From Bradyrhizobium sp. (GTDB lineage: Bacteria > Pseudomonadota > Alphaproteobacteria > Rhizobiales > Xanthobacteraceae): DNA of 64,000 bases. The position numbers and the translations under genes were made by a program. Numbering within the stretch: the first letter of the stretch is position 1; each line of letters starts with the position of its first letter. This document shows, piece by piece, positions 25,809 to 34,707 of this stretch. Location: positions 1-64,000 of the forward strand of contig NZ_JACRMG010000023.1 of the NCBI RefSeq assembly GCF_016219575.1. Reading direction: 5' to 3'. The notes beneath the pieces were generated by a model, which worked only from the letters and a program-made list of their open reading frames with translations, did no database searches and was not told the origin of the DNA.

Positions 25809-26978
25809 CTAGAACGGCAGCCCGACGTAGTTCTCCACGAGCGAGGTGGAGGCCGCCTTCGAAGAGACGAGATAGTCGAGCTCCGCCTCCTGGATCCGCT
25901 GGCCGAATTCGCCCTGGTCGGGGAATTTGTGCAGCATCGAGGTCATCCACCAGGAGAAGCGCACCGCCTTCCAGACCCGCGCCAGCGCCTTTGCGGAATA
26001 GGCGTCGATTCCGGCGGAGGATTTCTCGTCGTAATACTCGCGCAAGCCGCTCGAGAGATAATGCACGTCGCTGGCCGCGAGATTGAGGCCCTTGGCGCCG
26101 GTCGGCGGTACGATATGCGAGGCATCGCCTGCCAGGAACATGCGGCCGAACCGCATCGGCTCGGCGACAAAGCTGCGCAAGGGCGCGATGCTCTTCTCGA
26201 TCGAGGGACCGGTGACGAGGCTGTCGCGGGCACGCTCGTCCAGCCGCGATTTCAGTTCGTCCCAGAAACGCTTGTCCGGCCATTGCTCGATATCGTCGTC
26301 GAGCGGGCATTGCACGTAGTAGCGGCTGCGCCGCATCGAGCGCATGGTGCAGAGCGCAAAGCCGCGCTCGTGGTTGACATAGATCAGCTCCGGCGAGACC
26401 GGCGGTGTTTCGGACAGGATGCCCAGCCAGCCGAACGGATAGACCCGCTCATAGGTCTTGATCGCTTCTGGTTTGATACTGGCGCGGCTGACGCCGTGAA
26501 AGCCGTCGCAGCCGGCGATGAAATCGCAGGCGATCTCGTGGGTAACGCCGTCCTTGACATAGGTGACGCGTGGGTGGTCGGTGTCGAAATCATGCGGCGT
26601 GACGTCGCCGGCCCGGTAGATCGAGTGGAGCCCGGCCGCCTTGCGGGCGTTCATCAGGTCGAGTGTCACCTCGGTCTGGCCGTAAATCATGACGGACTTC
26701 CCGGTCGGGCCGTGGAGGTCGATGCGGTGACGCGATCCGCCGAACGCGAGTTCCAGGCCGTGATGCACCAGCCCCTCGCGATGGGCGCGCGCGCCGGCGC
26801 CGACCTTGTCGAGCAGCGCCACCGTGCCTTCCTCGAGCAGGCCCGCCCGGATGCGGCTGAGCACATAGTCGCCCGTCTGCCGCTCGAGGATCACATTGTC
26901 GATGCCGTAGCCGTGCAGGAGTTGCCCGAGCAGCAGTCCCGCCGGACCGGCGCCGATGATGGCCACTTTGGTGCGCAA
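25809..26978 (-). CDS. pobA: 4-Hydroxybenzoate 3-monooxygenase
   Basis: This 389-residue flavoprotein hydroxylase converts 4-hydroxybenzoate to protocatechuate using NAD(P)H and O2. Visible are the FAD-binding KVAIIGAGPAGLLLGQLLH at the N-terminus, ERQTGDYVLSRIRAG, YGQTEVT, and GD(A)SHIVPPTGAKGLNLAASDV. I chose the TTG at 26978 because it gives the PobA N-terminus (LRTKVAIIGAG), and a GGGGGAAGG site lies just upstream. An ATG at 27035 adds 19 residues, but a TATAAT box sits 5 bases before it. An operator shared with the cou genes overlaps that box. It is divergent from the TRAP genes. Confidence 0.92.
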   Translation of the reverse strand: MRTKVAIIGAGPAGLLLGQLLHGYGIDNVILERQTGDYVLSRIRAGLLEEGTVALLDKVGAGARAHREGLVHHGLELAFGGSRHRIDLHGPTGKSVMIYGQTEVTLDLMNARKAAGLHSIYRAGDVTPHDFDTDHPRVTYVKDGVTHEIACDFIAGCDGFHGVSRASIKPEAIKTYERVYPFGWLGILSETPPVSPELIYVNHERGFALCTMRSMRRSRYYVQCPLDDDIEQWPDKRFWDELKSRLDERARDSLVTGPSIEKSIAPLRSFVAEPMRFGRMFLAGDASHIVPPTGAKGLNLAASDVHYLSSGLREYYDEKSSAGIDAYSAKALARVWKAVRFSWWMTSMLHKFPDQGEFGQRIQEAELDYLVSSKAASTSLVENYVGLPF

Positions 26979-27040
26979 TTTTCCTTCCCCCGGGACGAAC
27001 GCGGTCGGCCCTGTGACGCGTCCGCCTGCTTGCATTGATG

Positions 27041-27055
27041 ATTATAGTATATAAC
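27041..27055. promoter_or_regulatory. Cou-type operator at the pobA promoter
   Basis: ATTAT-AGT-ATATAAC lies in the pobA-TRAP divergent region. On the minus strand it contains a TATAAT that fits a -10 box for pobA. The same 15-base pattern (A/G)TTATnnnATATAAC is found at 30753-30767 and 39652-39666, with a looser copy at 39636-39650. This suggests control of pobA by the MarR protein at 39734. Confidence 0.6.
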
Positions 27056-27226
27056 AGTCGTGGCAAGGACGTTTGCGAAAGCGACTTCGCTGCAGGGCAA
27101 GAAGCGGTGCGGCCATAGGCCTAAGGTCGAAGCCGGTCTGTTCCGTCTTGCAAGGCAGCGCAAACTAGATAACATGTTAATTAATGAGCCGGAGCCAAGC
27201 CGGCCTTCAAATGGGAGAGGACGTCG

Positions 27227-28249
27227 ATGAAGATGAGGATGACCTGTCTGGCGCTGCTGTTTGCCGCCGGCGTGACGCCCGCTTTGGCGCAGGAAAAAAC
27301 CTTCGAGCTGAAGATTTCGCACTGGGTGCCGGCCTCGCACCCGCTGCAGAAGTCGCTGGAAGACTGGGCTGCCGCAGTCGAAAAGGACTCCGGCGGCACC
27401 ATCAAATCGAAGGTGTTTCCGGCGCAGCAGCTCGGCAAGGCCTTCGACCACTACGACATGGCGCGCGACGGCATCGCCGATGTCACCTATGTCAATCCCG
27501 GCTACCAGCCCGGCCGCTTCCCGGTCATCGGCGCGGGCGAGCTGCCGTTCCTGATGTCGGACGCCAAGGGCGGCTCGATGGCGCTGGACGAATGGTATCG
27601 CAAATATGCCGACAAGGAGATGAAGGACGTCAAGTTCTGCCTCGGCTTCATCCATTCGCCGTCGTCGTTCCATTCCCGCAGCAAGAAGATCGTCGTGCCC
27701 GACGACGTCAAGGGCATGAAGATCCGCCCGGCGCACGCCACCATGGCGAACTTCGTCACGTCGCTCGGCGGCACCAACGTGCAGTCCTCGGCGCCGGAAG
27801 TGCGCGACATCATCGAGCGCGGCGTCGCCGACGCCGTCACCTTCCCGTGGGGCTCGCTGCTGCTGTTCGGCATCGACAAGGTGACCAAGTACGACATGGA
27901 CGCGCCGCTCTATGTCACGACCTTCGCCTTCGTGATGAACAAGGACAAGTACAACCAGATGTCCGACAAGCAGAAGAAGGCGATCGACAACAATTGCAAC
28001 ACCGAGACCGCCGGCAAGGTCGGGGAACACTGGGGCAAGATGGAGGACGCCGGCATCGCCAAGATCAAGGCGGAACCGAGCCACGAGGTCTACAAGCTCA
28101 CGCCCGAGCAGATCGCGCTGTGGAAGAAGGCGTCCGAGCCGCTGGCCAAGACTTGGGCCGAGGGCGTCAAGAAGAGCGGCGTCGAGCCGGACCCGGCGAT
28201 GGCCGACCTGCGCGCCACGCTGAAGAAGTACAAGGCGCTGGCAGATTAG
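27227..28249 (+). CDS. TRAP transporter solute-binding subunit (DctP family)
   Basis: This 340-residue periplasmic protein has a Sec signal peptide (MKMRMTCLALLFAAGVTPALAQ). DctP-family features are LKISHWVPASHPLQKSLEDWAAAV, FPAQQLGKAFDHYDMARDGIADV and the substrate-Arg segment VKGMKIRPAHATM. It binds the solute for the QM permease encoded just downstream. Position next to pobA and the cou-like genes suggests an aromatic acid; R. palustris TarP (p-coumarate-type ligands) is the known precedent. A palindrome TAACATGTTA at 27170-27179 lies upstream and could be regulatory. Confidence 0.88.
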   Translation: MKMRMTCLALLFAAGVTPALAQEKTFELKISHWVPASHPLQKSLEDWAAAVEKDSGGTIKSKVFPAQQLGKAFDHYDMARDGIADVTYVNPGYQPGRFPVIGAGELPFLMSDAKGGSMALDEWYRKYADKEMKDVKFCLGFIHSPSSFHSRSKKIVVPDDVKGMKIRPAHATMANFVTSLGGTNVQSSAPEVRDIIERGVADAVTFPWGSLLLFGIDKVTKYDMDAPLYVTTFAFVMNKDKYNQMSDKQKKAIDNNCNTETAGKVGEHWGKMEDAGIAKIKAEPSHEVYKLTPEQIALWKKASEPLAKTWAEGVKKSGVEPDPAMADLRATLKKYKALAD

Positions 28250-28270
28250 CGCCCGAACCCGTAGCCCGGC

Positions 28271-28298
28271 GCGGCGGATCGTCCGCCGCGTCTTTTCC
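28271..28298 (+). terminator. Attenuator-like hairpin between TRAP P and Q genes
   Basis: GCGGCGGA-TCG-TCCGCCGC is a perfect 8-base stem followed by GTCTTTTCC. It lies in the 78-base gap after the binding-protein gene. Such hairpins often limit read-through so the binding protein is made in excess over the permease; here that is inference. Confidence 0.55.
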
Positions 28299-28327
28299 TT
28301 ATCCTGGTCAGCCCTTCGGAAGCGGAC

Positions 28328-28837
28328 ATGAATCGCGCGTGGATGGACCGGTTCATCGACACGATCGAATGGATCGCGGCCGCCTTTGTCGGCATCGTTG
28401 CGCTTAACATCTTCCTTGCCGTGATCCTGCGCAACACGCTCAGCTACACCATCCCGGATTCCTTCGATATCGGGCGCATGATGCTCGGCATCCTGATTTT
28501 CTGGGGCATCGCGGCCACCAGCTATCGCGGCGGCCACATCACGGTGGACCTGGTCTGGGCCAATGTCGGCCCGAAATACCAGCGCGTGATCGACGTGTTC
28601 GCCACGCTGGTGCTGCTGTTCGTGGTGGCGGTACAGACCTGGACCCTGTTCGACAAGGTACGCGGCACCTACAACGACAATGTGCTGACCTTCGACATGC
28701 ACATGCCGACCTGGCCGTTCTTCGCGCTGGCCTGGGCAGGCGATTTCGCCGCCGTGCTGCTGATCGCGATCCGCACGTATCGCCTGATCTTCCATCCCGA
28801 GGAGATGCAGGAAACCAAGATCAAGACCGTGGAGTAG
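28328..28837 (+). CDS. TRAP transporter small permease (DctQ family)
   Basis: This 169-residue protein has four hydrophobic helices (about 15-40, 50-70, 88-108, 130-150) and the conserved FWGIAATSYRGGHITVDLVW. It is the small membrane subunit that pairs with DctM. It starts MNRAWMDRFIDTIEW after a hairpin and is followed by the large subunit 3 bases later. Confidence 0.88.
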   Translation: MNRAWMDRFIDTIEWIAAAFVGIVALNIFLAVILRNTLSYTIPDSFDIGRMMLGILIFWGIAATSYRGGHITVDLVWANVGPKYQRVIDVFATLVLLFVVAVQTWTLFDKVRGTYNDNVLTFDMHMPTWPFFALAWAGDFAAVLLIAIRTYRLIFHPEEMQETKIKTVE

Positions 28838-28840
28838 GGG

Positions 28841-30160
28841 ATGAGCACCGACGCGGTCGCAGTCCTGGGATTTGTTGCGCTGTTTGCCTTGATGCTGCTG
28901 CGCGTGCCCGTCGGCATGGCGATGGGCCTCGTCGGTGTCTGCGGCTTCGGCTATCTCGTCGGCTTCACGCCGGCGCTGAAGCTGGTCGGCCAGACCTCGA
29001 TGCGCACGGTCACCGACTACACCTTTGGCGTGATTCCGATGTTCCTGCTGATGGGCACCTTCGTGTCCAATTCCGGCATGAGCCGCGAGCTGTTCCGCGC
29101 CGCCAACGGCTTCGTCGGCCATCTGCGCGGCGGGCTCGGCATCGCCACCGTCGGCGCCTGTGGCGGCTTTGCCGCGATCTGCGGCTCGTCGGTGGCGACC
29201 GCCGCGACCTTCTCCGCCGTGGCCTATCCGGAAATGCGCCGTTTCGGCTATCCGCAGTCCTTTGCCACCGGCGTGATCGCGGCCGGCGGCACGCTGGGGG
29301 CCATGCTGCCGCCGTCCACCGTGCTTGCGGTCTACGGCATCATCACCGAGCAGGACATCGGAAAGCTGTTCATCGCCGGCATCATTCCGGGCCTGCTCGC
29401 GATGACCATGTACATGCTGACCATCGCGCTGATCGGCTATGTCAGGCCGGATTTCCTGCCGAGGGGCACGCCGATCCCCTGGCGCGAGCGCTTCGCCGGT
29501 CTGAAGAGCATCTGGGCGCCGGTGCTGCTGTTCATCTTCGTGATCGGCGGGCTTTACGGCCTGCCGTTCCTGCCGCGCTTCACGCCTACGGAAGCCGGCG
29601 GTGTCGGCGCCACCGGCGCATTCCTGATCGGCGTCCTCACCGGCCGGCTCGACAGGGAGAAGATCCTCGCCTCGCTGTTGCAGGCGACGCGTACGGCAGC
29701 TGCCGTCTTCACCGTGCTGATCGGCGCGCTGATCTTCGGTTATTTCCTGACGGTGACGCAGACCCCGCAGAAGGTCACGGAACTTCTCACCGGCCTCGGG
29801 CTCGGTCCCTACGGCATTCTCGCCCTCATCATGGTGATGTACCTGGTGCTCGGCTGCCTGATGGATGCGATGGCGATGATCATCCTCACGGTGCCGATCA
29901 TCTTCCCGGTCATCATCCATCTCGGTTTCGACCCGATCTGGTTCGGCGTCATCATCGTCATGACGGTCGAGCTCGGCCTGATCCATCCGCCGGTCGGCAT
30001 GAACGTGTTCGTGATCAAGAGCGTGGTGAAGGACGTGACGTTCTCGACGATCTTCCGCGGCGTCATCCCGTTCGTGGTGACCGACCTGATCCGGCTGGTG
30101 ATCCTGATCGCATTTCCGATGCTGGCGCTGTGGCTGCCGGCCCGCATGATGGCACATTGA
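28841..30160 (+). CDS. TRAP transporter large permease (DctM family)
   Basis: This 439-residue inner-membrane protein has about 11-12 helices and typical DctM motifs: GVIPMFLLMGTFVSNSGMSRELF, GACGGFAAICGSSVATAATFSAVAYPEMRRFGY and GTLGAMLPPSTVLAVYGI. It catalyses Na+- or H+-coupled uptake of the solute delivered by the P subunit. The long opposite-strand open frame across the TRAP genes is not coding. Confidence 0.9.
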   Translation: MSTDAVAVLGFVALFALMLLRVPVGMAMGLVGVCGFGYLVGFTPALKLVGQTSMRTVTDYTFGVIPMFLLMGTFVSNSGMSRELFRAANGFVGHLRGGLGIATVGACGGFAAICGSSVATAATFSAVAYPEMRRFGYPQSFATGVIAAGGTLGAMLPPSTVLAVYGIITEQDIGKLFIAGIIPGLLAMTMYMLTIALIGYVRPDFLPRGTPIPWRERFAGLKSIWAPVLLFIFVIGGLYGLPFLPRFTPTEAGGVGATGAFLIGVLTGRLDREKILASLLQATRTAAAVFTVLIGALIFGYFLTVTQTPQKVTELLTGLGLGPYGILALIMVMYLVLGCLMDAMAMIILTVPIIFPVIIHLGFDPIWFGVIIVMTVELGLIHPPVGMNVFVIKSVVKDVTFSTIFRGVIPFVVTDLIRLVILIAFPMLALWLPARMMAH

Positions 30161-30227
30161 GCATGCCCCCGAAGTGTGGGCACCGGTTTTCGGGCAAGGT
30201 CATGCCCGCGCTTTAGGACTCCACGCC

Positions 30228-30686
30228 ATGGTCCAGTCGATCGAAACGAAATACGTCTTCACCATCACCGCGCGCATTGCGGAAGTGACGACTGCCGGCG
30301 ACATCGGCCACGGCGTCCGCCGCATCATTCCGATCGTCGGCGGCGAGGTGAGCGGTGAGATCAACGGCAAGGTGCTGCCGTTCGGCGCCGATTTCCAGAT
30401 CATCCGTCCCAACGAGCTGATCGACCTCGAAGCCAAATATGCCTTCGAGACCGACGACGGCGCCGTGGTCTATGTCGAGAACAAGGGCATCCGCTTCGGG
30501 CCGGTCGAGCTCCTGCAGAAGCTGAAGCGCGGCGAGCCGGTCGACCCCAAATTGATCTATTTCCGCACTGTGCCGAAATTCGAGACCGGCGCCGCAAAAT
30601 ACCGCTGGCTGATGGAGCACATTTTCGTAGCCTCCGCCGCCCGCCACGCCGACCGGGTCGTTATCGACGTCCACAAGGTGTTGTGA
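30228..30686 (+). CDS. DUF3237 (UPF0311) protein
   Basis: This 152-residue protein reads YVFTITARIAEVTTAGDIGHGVRRIIPIVGGEVSGEINGKVLPFGADFQIIRP, the DUF3237 signature, a lipocalin-like small barrel. Such proteins often sit in aromatic or CoA-dependent catabolic operons. It lies between the TRAP genes and the hydratase-ligase operon. The ATG at 30228 is preferred over upstream codons in frame. No enzymatic role can be stated. Confidence 0.8.
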   Translation: MVQSIETKYVFTITARIAEVTTAGDIGHGVRRIIPIVGGEVSGEINGKVLPFGADFQIIRPNELIDLEAKYAFETDDGAVVYVENKGIRFGPVELLQKLKRGEPVDPKLIYFRTVPKFETGAAKYRWLMEHIFVASAARHADRVVIDVHKVL

Positions 30687-30734
30687 GGCCATTTTACCCA
30701 CCTTGCAGGGGAGGGTTGCGCCCGGCGCGCCTTG

Positions 30735-30767
30735 TTGACTCCTGCCCTATTCGTTATAAAATATAAC
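30735..30767 (+). promoter_or_regulatory. Promoter and operator of couA-couB operon
   Basis: TTGACT (30735-30740) and TAAAAT (30757-30762) are spaced by 16 bases and fit -35/-10 boxes. The operator-like GTTAT-AAA-ATATAAC (30753-30767) overlaps the -10 box, which suits repression. The same element occurs at the pobA and couR promoters. The first gene begins at 30794. Confidence 0.6.
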
Positions 30768-30793
30768 TATTCTGAAACGGAAGCAATAAACCC

Positions 30794-31600
30794 ATGGGAA
30801 ACGCCGTCCCCGCGCAAGCTGCGGGCCAAGGAGAACTGCTGCAGATCGGGCAGAAAGGCGCGGTGCTGACCGTGGGCCTCAACCGCCCCGCCAAGCGCAA
30901 CGCGCTCAATGACGGCATCATCCTCGCCATCGGCGACTGCTTCGCCAATCTCCCCGACGGCGTCGGCGCCGTCGTGGTCCATGGCGTCGGCGACCATTTC
31001 TCCTCCGGCCTCGACCTCTCCGAACTGACCGACCACGATGCCACCGGAGGGCTGCTGCATTCCCAGATGTGGCACCGCGTGTTCGACCGCATCCAGTACA
31101 GCCGCGTGCCCGTGATCGCGGCGCTGCAGGGCGCTGTCATCGGCGGCGGGCTGGAGCTTGCCTGCGCCGCGCATATCCGCGTCGCCGAGCCGTCGGCCTA
31201 TTTCGCACTGCCCGAGGGCCAGCGCGGCATCTTCGTCGGCGGCGGCGGATCGGTGCGGCTGCCGCGGCTGATCGGCGTGCCGCGCATGGTGGACATGATG
31301 CTGACGGGCCGCGTCTATTCCGCGACCGAGGGCGCTTCCTACGGCTTCTCGCAATATCTGACCGAGGCCGGCGGGTCGCTGGCCAAGGCGCTGGAGATCG
31401 CCGAGCGCGTCGCTGCCAATGCGCCGCTGACGAATTTCGCCGTGCTGCAGGCGCTGCCGATGATCGCGGAAGCCAATCCGCAGACCGGCCTTCTGATGGA
31501 ATCGCTGATGGCGACGGTGGCGCAGAGCGACAAGGAGGCCAAGCGCCGCATCCGCGCCTTTCTCGATCACAAGACGGCCAAGGTGAAGCCGAACAAATGA
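30794..31600 (+). CDS. couA: Enoyl-CoA hydratase (p-coumaroyl/feruloyl-CoA)
   Basis: This 268-residue crotonase has FSSGLDLSELT, GAVIGGGLELACAAHIRVA and YFALPEGQRGIFVGGGGSVRLPRL. Both hydratase glutamates are present, in GGGLE and in PEG. Pseudomonas hydroxycinnamoyl-CoA hydratase-lyase has Ser at the first position, so this copy looks like a true hydratase; lyase activity is not excluded. It overlaps the ligase gene by 4 bases (ATGA). It lies behind the cou-type operator. The symbol follows the similar R. palustris locus and is tentative. Confidence 0.78.
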   Translation: MGNAVPAQAAGQGELLQIGQKGAVLTVGLNRPAKRNALNDGIILAIGDCFANLPDGVGAVVVHGVGDHFSSGLDLSELTDHDATGGLLHSQMWHRVFDRIQYSRVPVIAALQGAVIGGGLELACAAHIRVAEPSAYFALPEGQRGIFVGGGGSVRLPRLIGVPRMVDMMLTGRVYSATEGASYGFSQYLTEAGGSLAKALEIAERVAANAPLTNFAVLQALPMIAEANPQTGLLMESLMATVAQSDKEAKRRIRAFLDHKTAKVKPNK

Positions 31601-33489
31601 GCGCGAAGCCCAGCAAATCTGCCGTCGACGGCGGCGCGCGCGGCGCCTCGAGCCATCCGTTGCGCGCGATCTCGTTCGGCACGCCCGCCGTCAATGTCGA
31701 GCGCCGCGCCGACGGCACCATCTATCTGCGTCCGAAGACGCCGCTCGGCGATTATCCCGTGCGCATCACCGACCGCCTGCATCATTGGGCCGCTGCCCAG
31801 CCCGATCGCGTGTTCATGGCCGAGCGCAACAAGAGCGGCGGCTGGCGCGAGATCACCTATGCGGAGCTCCTGGTCTCCAGCCGCCACATCGCCTCCGCCC
31901 TGCTGGCGCGCGGGCTCTCGGCGGAACGGCCGGTCGCGATCCTCTCCGGCAATTCGATCGATCACGCGCTGCTGGCGTTCGGTGCGCTTTACGCAGGCAT
32001 TCCCTTCTGCCCGGTGTCGCCGGCCTATTCGCTGATCTCAAGGGATTACGGCAAGCTCGGCTATGTCATGGGCTTGCTCACTCCCGGTCTCGTGTTCGCC
32101 GACGACGCCGACAAGTTTGCCGACGCCTTGTCGGCGAATGTGCCCGAGGGCGTGGAGATCGCCGCTTCCTTCGGCAATGTGCCCGGCCGCACGGTGACGA
32201 CGCTCGCCGATCTCATGGCCGCGCCGCTCCATCCCGATCTCGACGCCATCCATGCCGCGATCGGGCCGGACACGATCGCCAAATTCCTGCTCACCTCCGG
32301 CTCGACCGGCAATCCCAAGGCCGTCATCAACACCCAGCGCATGATCTGCGCCAACCAGGTGATGCTGCGCGAGACGCTGGCTTTCCTGAAGGACGAGCCG
32401 CCCGTCATCGTCGACTGGCTGCCGTGGAACCACACCTTCGGCGGCAATCACAACATCGGGCTGACGCTGTACAATGGCGGCTCGATGTATCTCGACGAGG
32501 GCAAGCCAATGCCCGGCGGCATCGAGGAGACCGTGCGCAATCTCAGGGAGATTTCGCCGACGGTCTATTTCAACGTACCGAAAGGCTACGAATCGCTGCT
32601 GCCCTATCTGCGCGACGATCGGGCGTTGCGGGAGAAATTCTTCGCCCGGCTGCATGCGATGTTCTTCTCGGGCGCGGCGCTGTCGCCCTTCGTCTGGAAC
32701 AGCCTCGACGAGCTCGCGGTGCAGGCCAAGGGTTATCGCGTACCGATGCTGACAGGCTTGGGCTCCACCGAAACCGCGCCGTTCTTCATGTCGGTCAATC
32801 CCCTCACCAGCCGCTCCGGCCATGTCGGCCTGCCGGTGTCGGGCAATGACGCAAAGCTGCTGCCGAACAACGGCAAGCTCGAAGTCCGCGCCAAGGGGCC
32901 GAACGTGATGCCCGGCTACTGGCGCAAGCCCGATCTCACTGCGGCCGCGTTCGACGAGGAAGGCTTTTACAAACTCGGCGACGCGCTGAAGCCCGCCGAT
33001 CCCGACGACTTCAATGCCGGCTTCGATTTCGACGGCCGTATCGGCGAGGACTTTAAGCTCGCCAGCGGCACCTGGGTTTCCGTCGGCCCCTTGAGGGCGC
33101 GCTTCGTGGCGGCCTGCGCGCCGCTGGTGCGCGACGTCGTCATTGCCGGCATCAACCGCGACGAGATCTCGGCGCTGGTGGTGCTCGACCTCGACGGCTG
33201 CCGGCTGATCAATCCGACGCTGCCGCATGACGACCTCGCAGTCGTCGCCGCCGACCCGCTGGTTCGCGCCGCCTTCCGCGAGCGCTTTGCAAAGTTTCTT
33301 GCGACCGCCACCGGCTCGTCGACCCGCATCACGCGCGCGGTGCTGCTCGATGCGCCGCTGTCGATCGACCGCGGCGAGGTCACCGACAAGGGCTCGATCA
33401 ACCAGCGCGCGGTGCTGGAGCATCGCAGCGGCCTGATCGAGACGCTTTACGCAGAACAACCGCCGGCGCAAATCATTGCGCTCGGCTGA
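31597..33489 (+). CDS. couB: Feruloyl/p-coumaroyl-CoA synthase
   Basis: This 630-residue AMP-forming ligase has FLLTSGSTGNPKAVINTQ, DWLPWNHTFGGNHN, LTGLGSTETAPFFMS and GRIGEDFKLASGTWVSVG, the last in the hinge position and typical of the feruloyl-CoA synthase subgroup. It would activate hydroxycinnamates to CoA thioesters with ATP. It overlaps the hydratase gene and precedes the SDR gene by 27 bases with AAAGGAG. It is a paralogue of 5833-7704. Confidence 0.85.
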   Translation: MSAKPSKSAVDGGARGASSHPLRAISFGTPAVNVERRADGTIYLRPKTPLGDYPVRITDRLHHWAAAQPDRVFMAERNKSGGWREITYAELLVSSRHIASALLARGLSAERPVAILSGNSIDHALLAFGALYAGIPFCPVSPAYSLISRDYGKLGYVMGLLTPGLVFADDADKFADALSANVPEGVEIAASFGNVPGRTVTTLADLMAAPLHPDLDAIHAAIGPDTIAKFLLTSGSTGNPKAVINTQRMICANQVMLRETLAFLKDEPPVIVDWLPWNHTFGGNHNIGLTLYNGGSMYLDEGKPMPGGIEETVRNLREISPTVYFNVPKGYESLLPYLRDDRALREKFFARLHAMFFSGAALSPFVWNSLDELAVQAKGYRVPMLTGLGSTETAPFFMSVNPLTSRSGHVGLPVSGNDAKLLPNNGKLEVRAKGPNVMPGYWRKPDLTAAAFDEEGFYKLGDALKPADPDDFNAGFDFDGRIGEDFKLASGTWVSVGPLRARFVAACAPLVRDVVIAGINRDEISALVVLDLDGCRLINPTLPHDDLAVVAADPLVRAAFRERFAKFLATATGSSTRITRAVLLDAPLSIDRGEVTDKGSINQRAVLEHRSGLIETLYAEQPPAQIIALG

Positions 33490-33516
33490 ACCAACGGGTT
33501 TCCAAAGGAGAACGTC

Positions 33517-34278
33517 ATGCAGTTGAAGGATCAGGCAGCCATCGTCACCGGCGGTGCATCGGGACTGGGAGCCGCCACGGCGCGGCGGCTGGCCTCGCTC
33601 GGCGCGAAGGTCGCAGTGTGCGATCTCAACACGAAGCTGGCCGAAAGCGTCGCCGCCGAAATCAAGGGCGTTGCCGTCACCTGCAACGTTGCCGATGCCG
33701 CTTCGGCAGAGGCCGCGGTTGCCGCCGCCGAGAAGGCGCATGGGCCTGCGCGCGTGCTGGTGAACTGCGCCGGCATCGGCGTCGCCAAGCGTGTGATCGG
33801 CAAGGAAGGACCGATGCCGTTTGCCGATTTCGACAGGGTGATCCAGGTCAACCTCAACGGCACCTTCAACATGATCCGGCTCGCCACGACGGCAATGTCG
33901 AAGCTCGAGCCGCTTGCGACCGGCGAGCGCGGCGTGGTGATCAACACCGCTTCCGTTGCCGCCTATGACGGCCAGATCGGGCAGGCGGCCTATTCGGCCT
34001 CCAAGGGCGGCATCGTCGGCATGACGCTGCCGATCGCGCGCGAACTCGCGCAGTTCGGCATCCGCGTGCTCACCATCGCGCCCGGCCTGTTCCTCACGCC
34101 GCTGCTCGCCAACCTGCCGCAGGAAGCGCAGGACTCGCTCGCTGCCGCGATCCCGTTCCCGCGCCGGCTCGGCCACGCGGAAGAGTTCGCCTCGCTTGCC
34201 GCGCACATGATCGACAATCCCTATCTGAACGGCGAGGTGGTGCGGCTTGATGGCGCACTCCGCATGGCGCCGCGCTGA
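33517..34278 (+). CDS. SDR 3-hydroxyacyl-CoA dehydrogenase
   Basis: This 253-residue SDR has TGGASGLG, LVNCAGIG, INTASVAAYDGQIGQ and YSASKGG, and is very similar to 4030-4788. In this operon it would oxidise the 3-hydroxy-3-arylpropanoyl-CoA made by the hydratase to the 3-keto form, ready for thiolysis. That role is inferred from order; no thiolase is in this operon, but one lies at 1986-3158. Confidence 0.85.
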   Translation: MQLKDQAAIVTGGASGLGAATARRLASLGAKVAVCDLNTKLAESVAAEIKGVAVTCNVADAASAEAAVAAAEKAHGPARVLVNCAGIGVAKRVIGKEGPMPFADFDRVIQVNLNGTFNMIRLATTAMSKLEPLATGERGVVINTASVAAYDGQIGQAAYSASKGGIVGMTLPIARELAQFGIRVLTIAPGLFLTPLLANLPQEAQDSLAAAIPFPRRLGHAEEFASLAAHMIDNPYLNGEVVRLDGALRMAPR

Positions 34279-34287
34279 GGTAAACGC

Positions 34288-34707
34288 ATGTTCGTCAACC
34301 GGCGCGACGTGCAGATCCAGTGGGGTGATTGCGATCCCGCGAACATCGTCTACTATCCGCGCTACTTCGCGATGTTCGACGACTCCACTTCGATCCTGTT
34401 CGAGGCAGCCGGCTATTCCAAGCAGGACCTGATCCACAAATACGGCCTGGTGGGCATCCCCATGGTGGACACGCGGGCGAAATTCTACATCCCCTCCACC
34501 CATGGCGACTGGATCGCCATCGAGAGCCGCATCGAGAACTTCAAGCGTTCGAGCTTCGAGGTGACGCACAAGGTGTACAAGGCAGATGCGCTGGCGATCG
34601 AGGCGTGGGAGACCCGCGTGCTGGTCGGCAAGCATCCCGACGATCCCGACAAGCTGAAATCCGCCCCCGTGCCGCAGGAGATCATCGACAAGTTCATGCA
34701 GGGCTGA
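34288..34707 (+). CDS. 4-Hydroxybenzoyl-CoA-type thioesterase
   Basis: This 139-residue hotdog protein begins MFVNRRDVQIQWGDCDPANIVYYPRYFAMFD. The WGDCDPA motif holds the Asp that is catalytic in the Pseudomonas CBS3 4-hydroxybenzoyl-CoA thioesterase, and the next part (GIPMVDTRAKFYIPSTHGD) also matches. It would release 4-hydroxybenzoate, the substrate of the PobA encoded at 25809. GAGGT precedes the ATG, 9 bases after the SDR stop. Confidence 0.85.
   Translation: MFVNRRDVQIQWGDCDPANIVYYPRYFAMFDDSTSILFEAAGYSKQDLIHKYGLVGIPMVDTRAKFYIPSTHGDWIAIESRIENFKRSSFEVTHKVYKADALAIEAWETRVLVGKHPDDPDKLKSAPVPQEIIDKFMQG

Noticed and set aside
26891..30157. Very long minus-strand open frame (over 1,000 codons) opposite the TRAP genes
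   Set aside because: It is rich in His, Arg, Asp and Gln, as expected for the complement of high-GC coding sequence, lacks a start context, and lies opposite three clear TRAP subunits.
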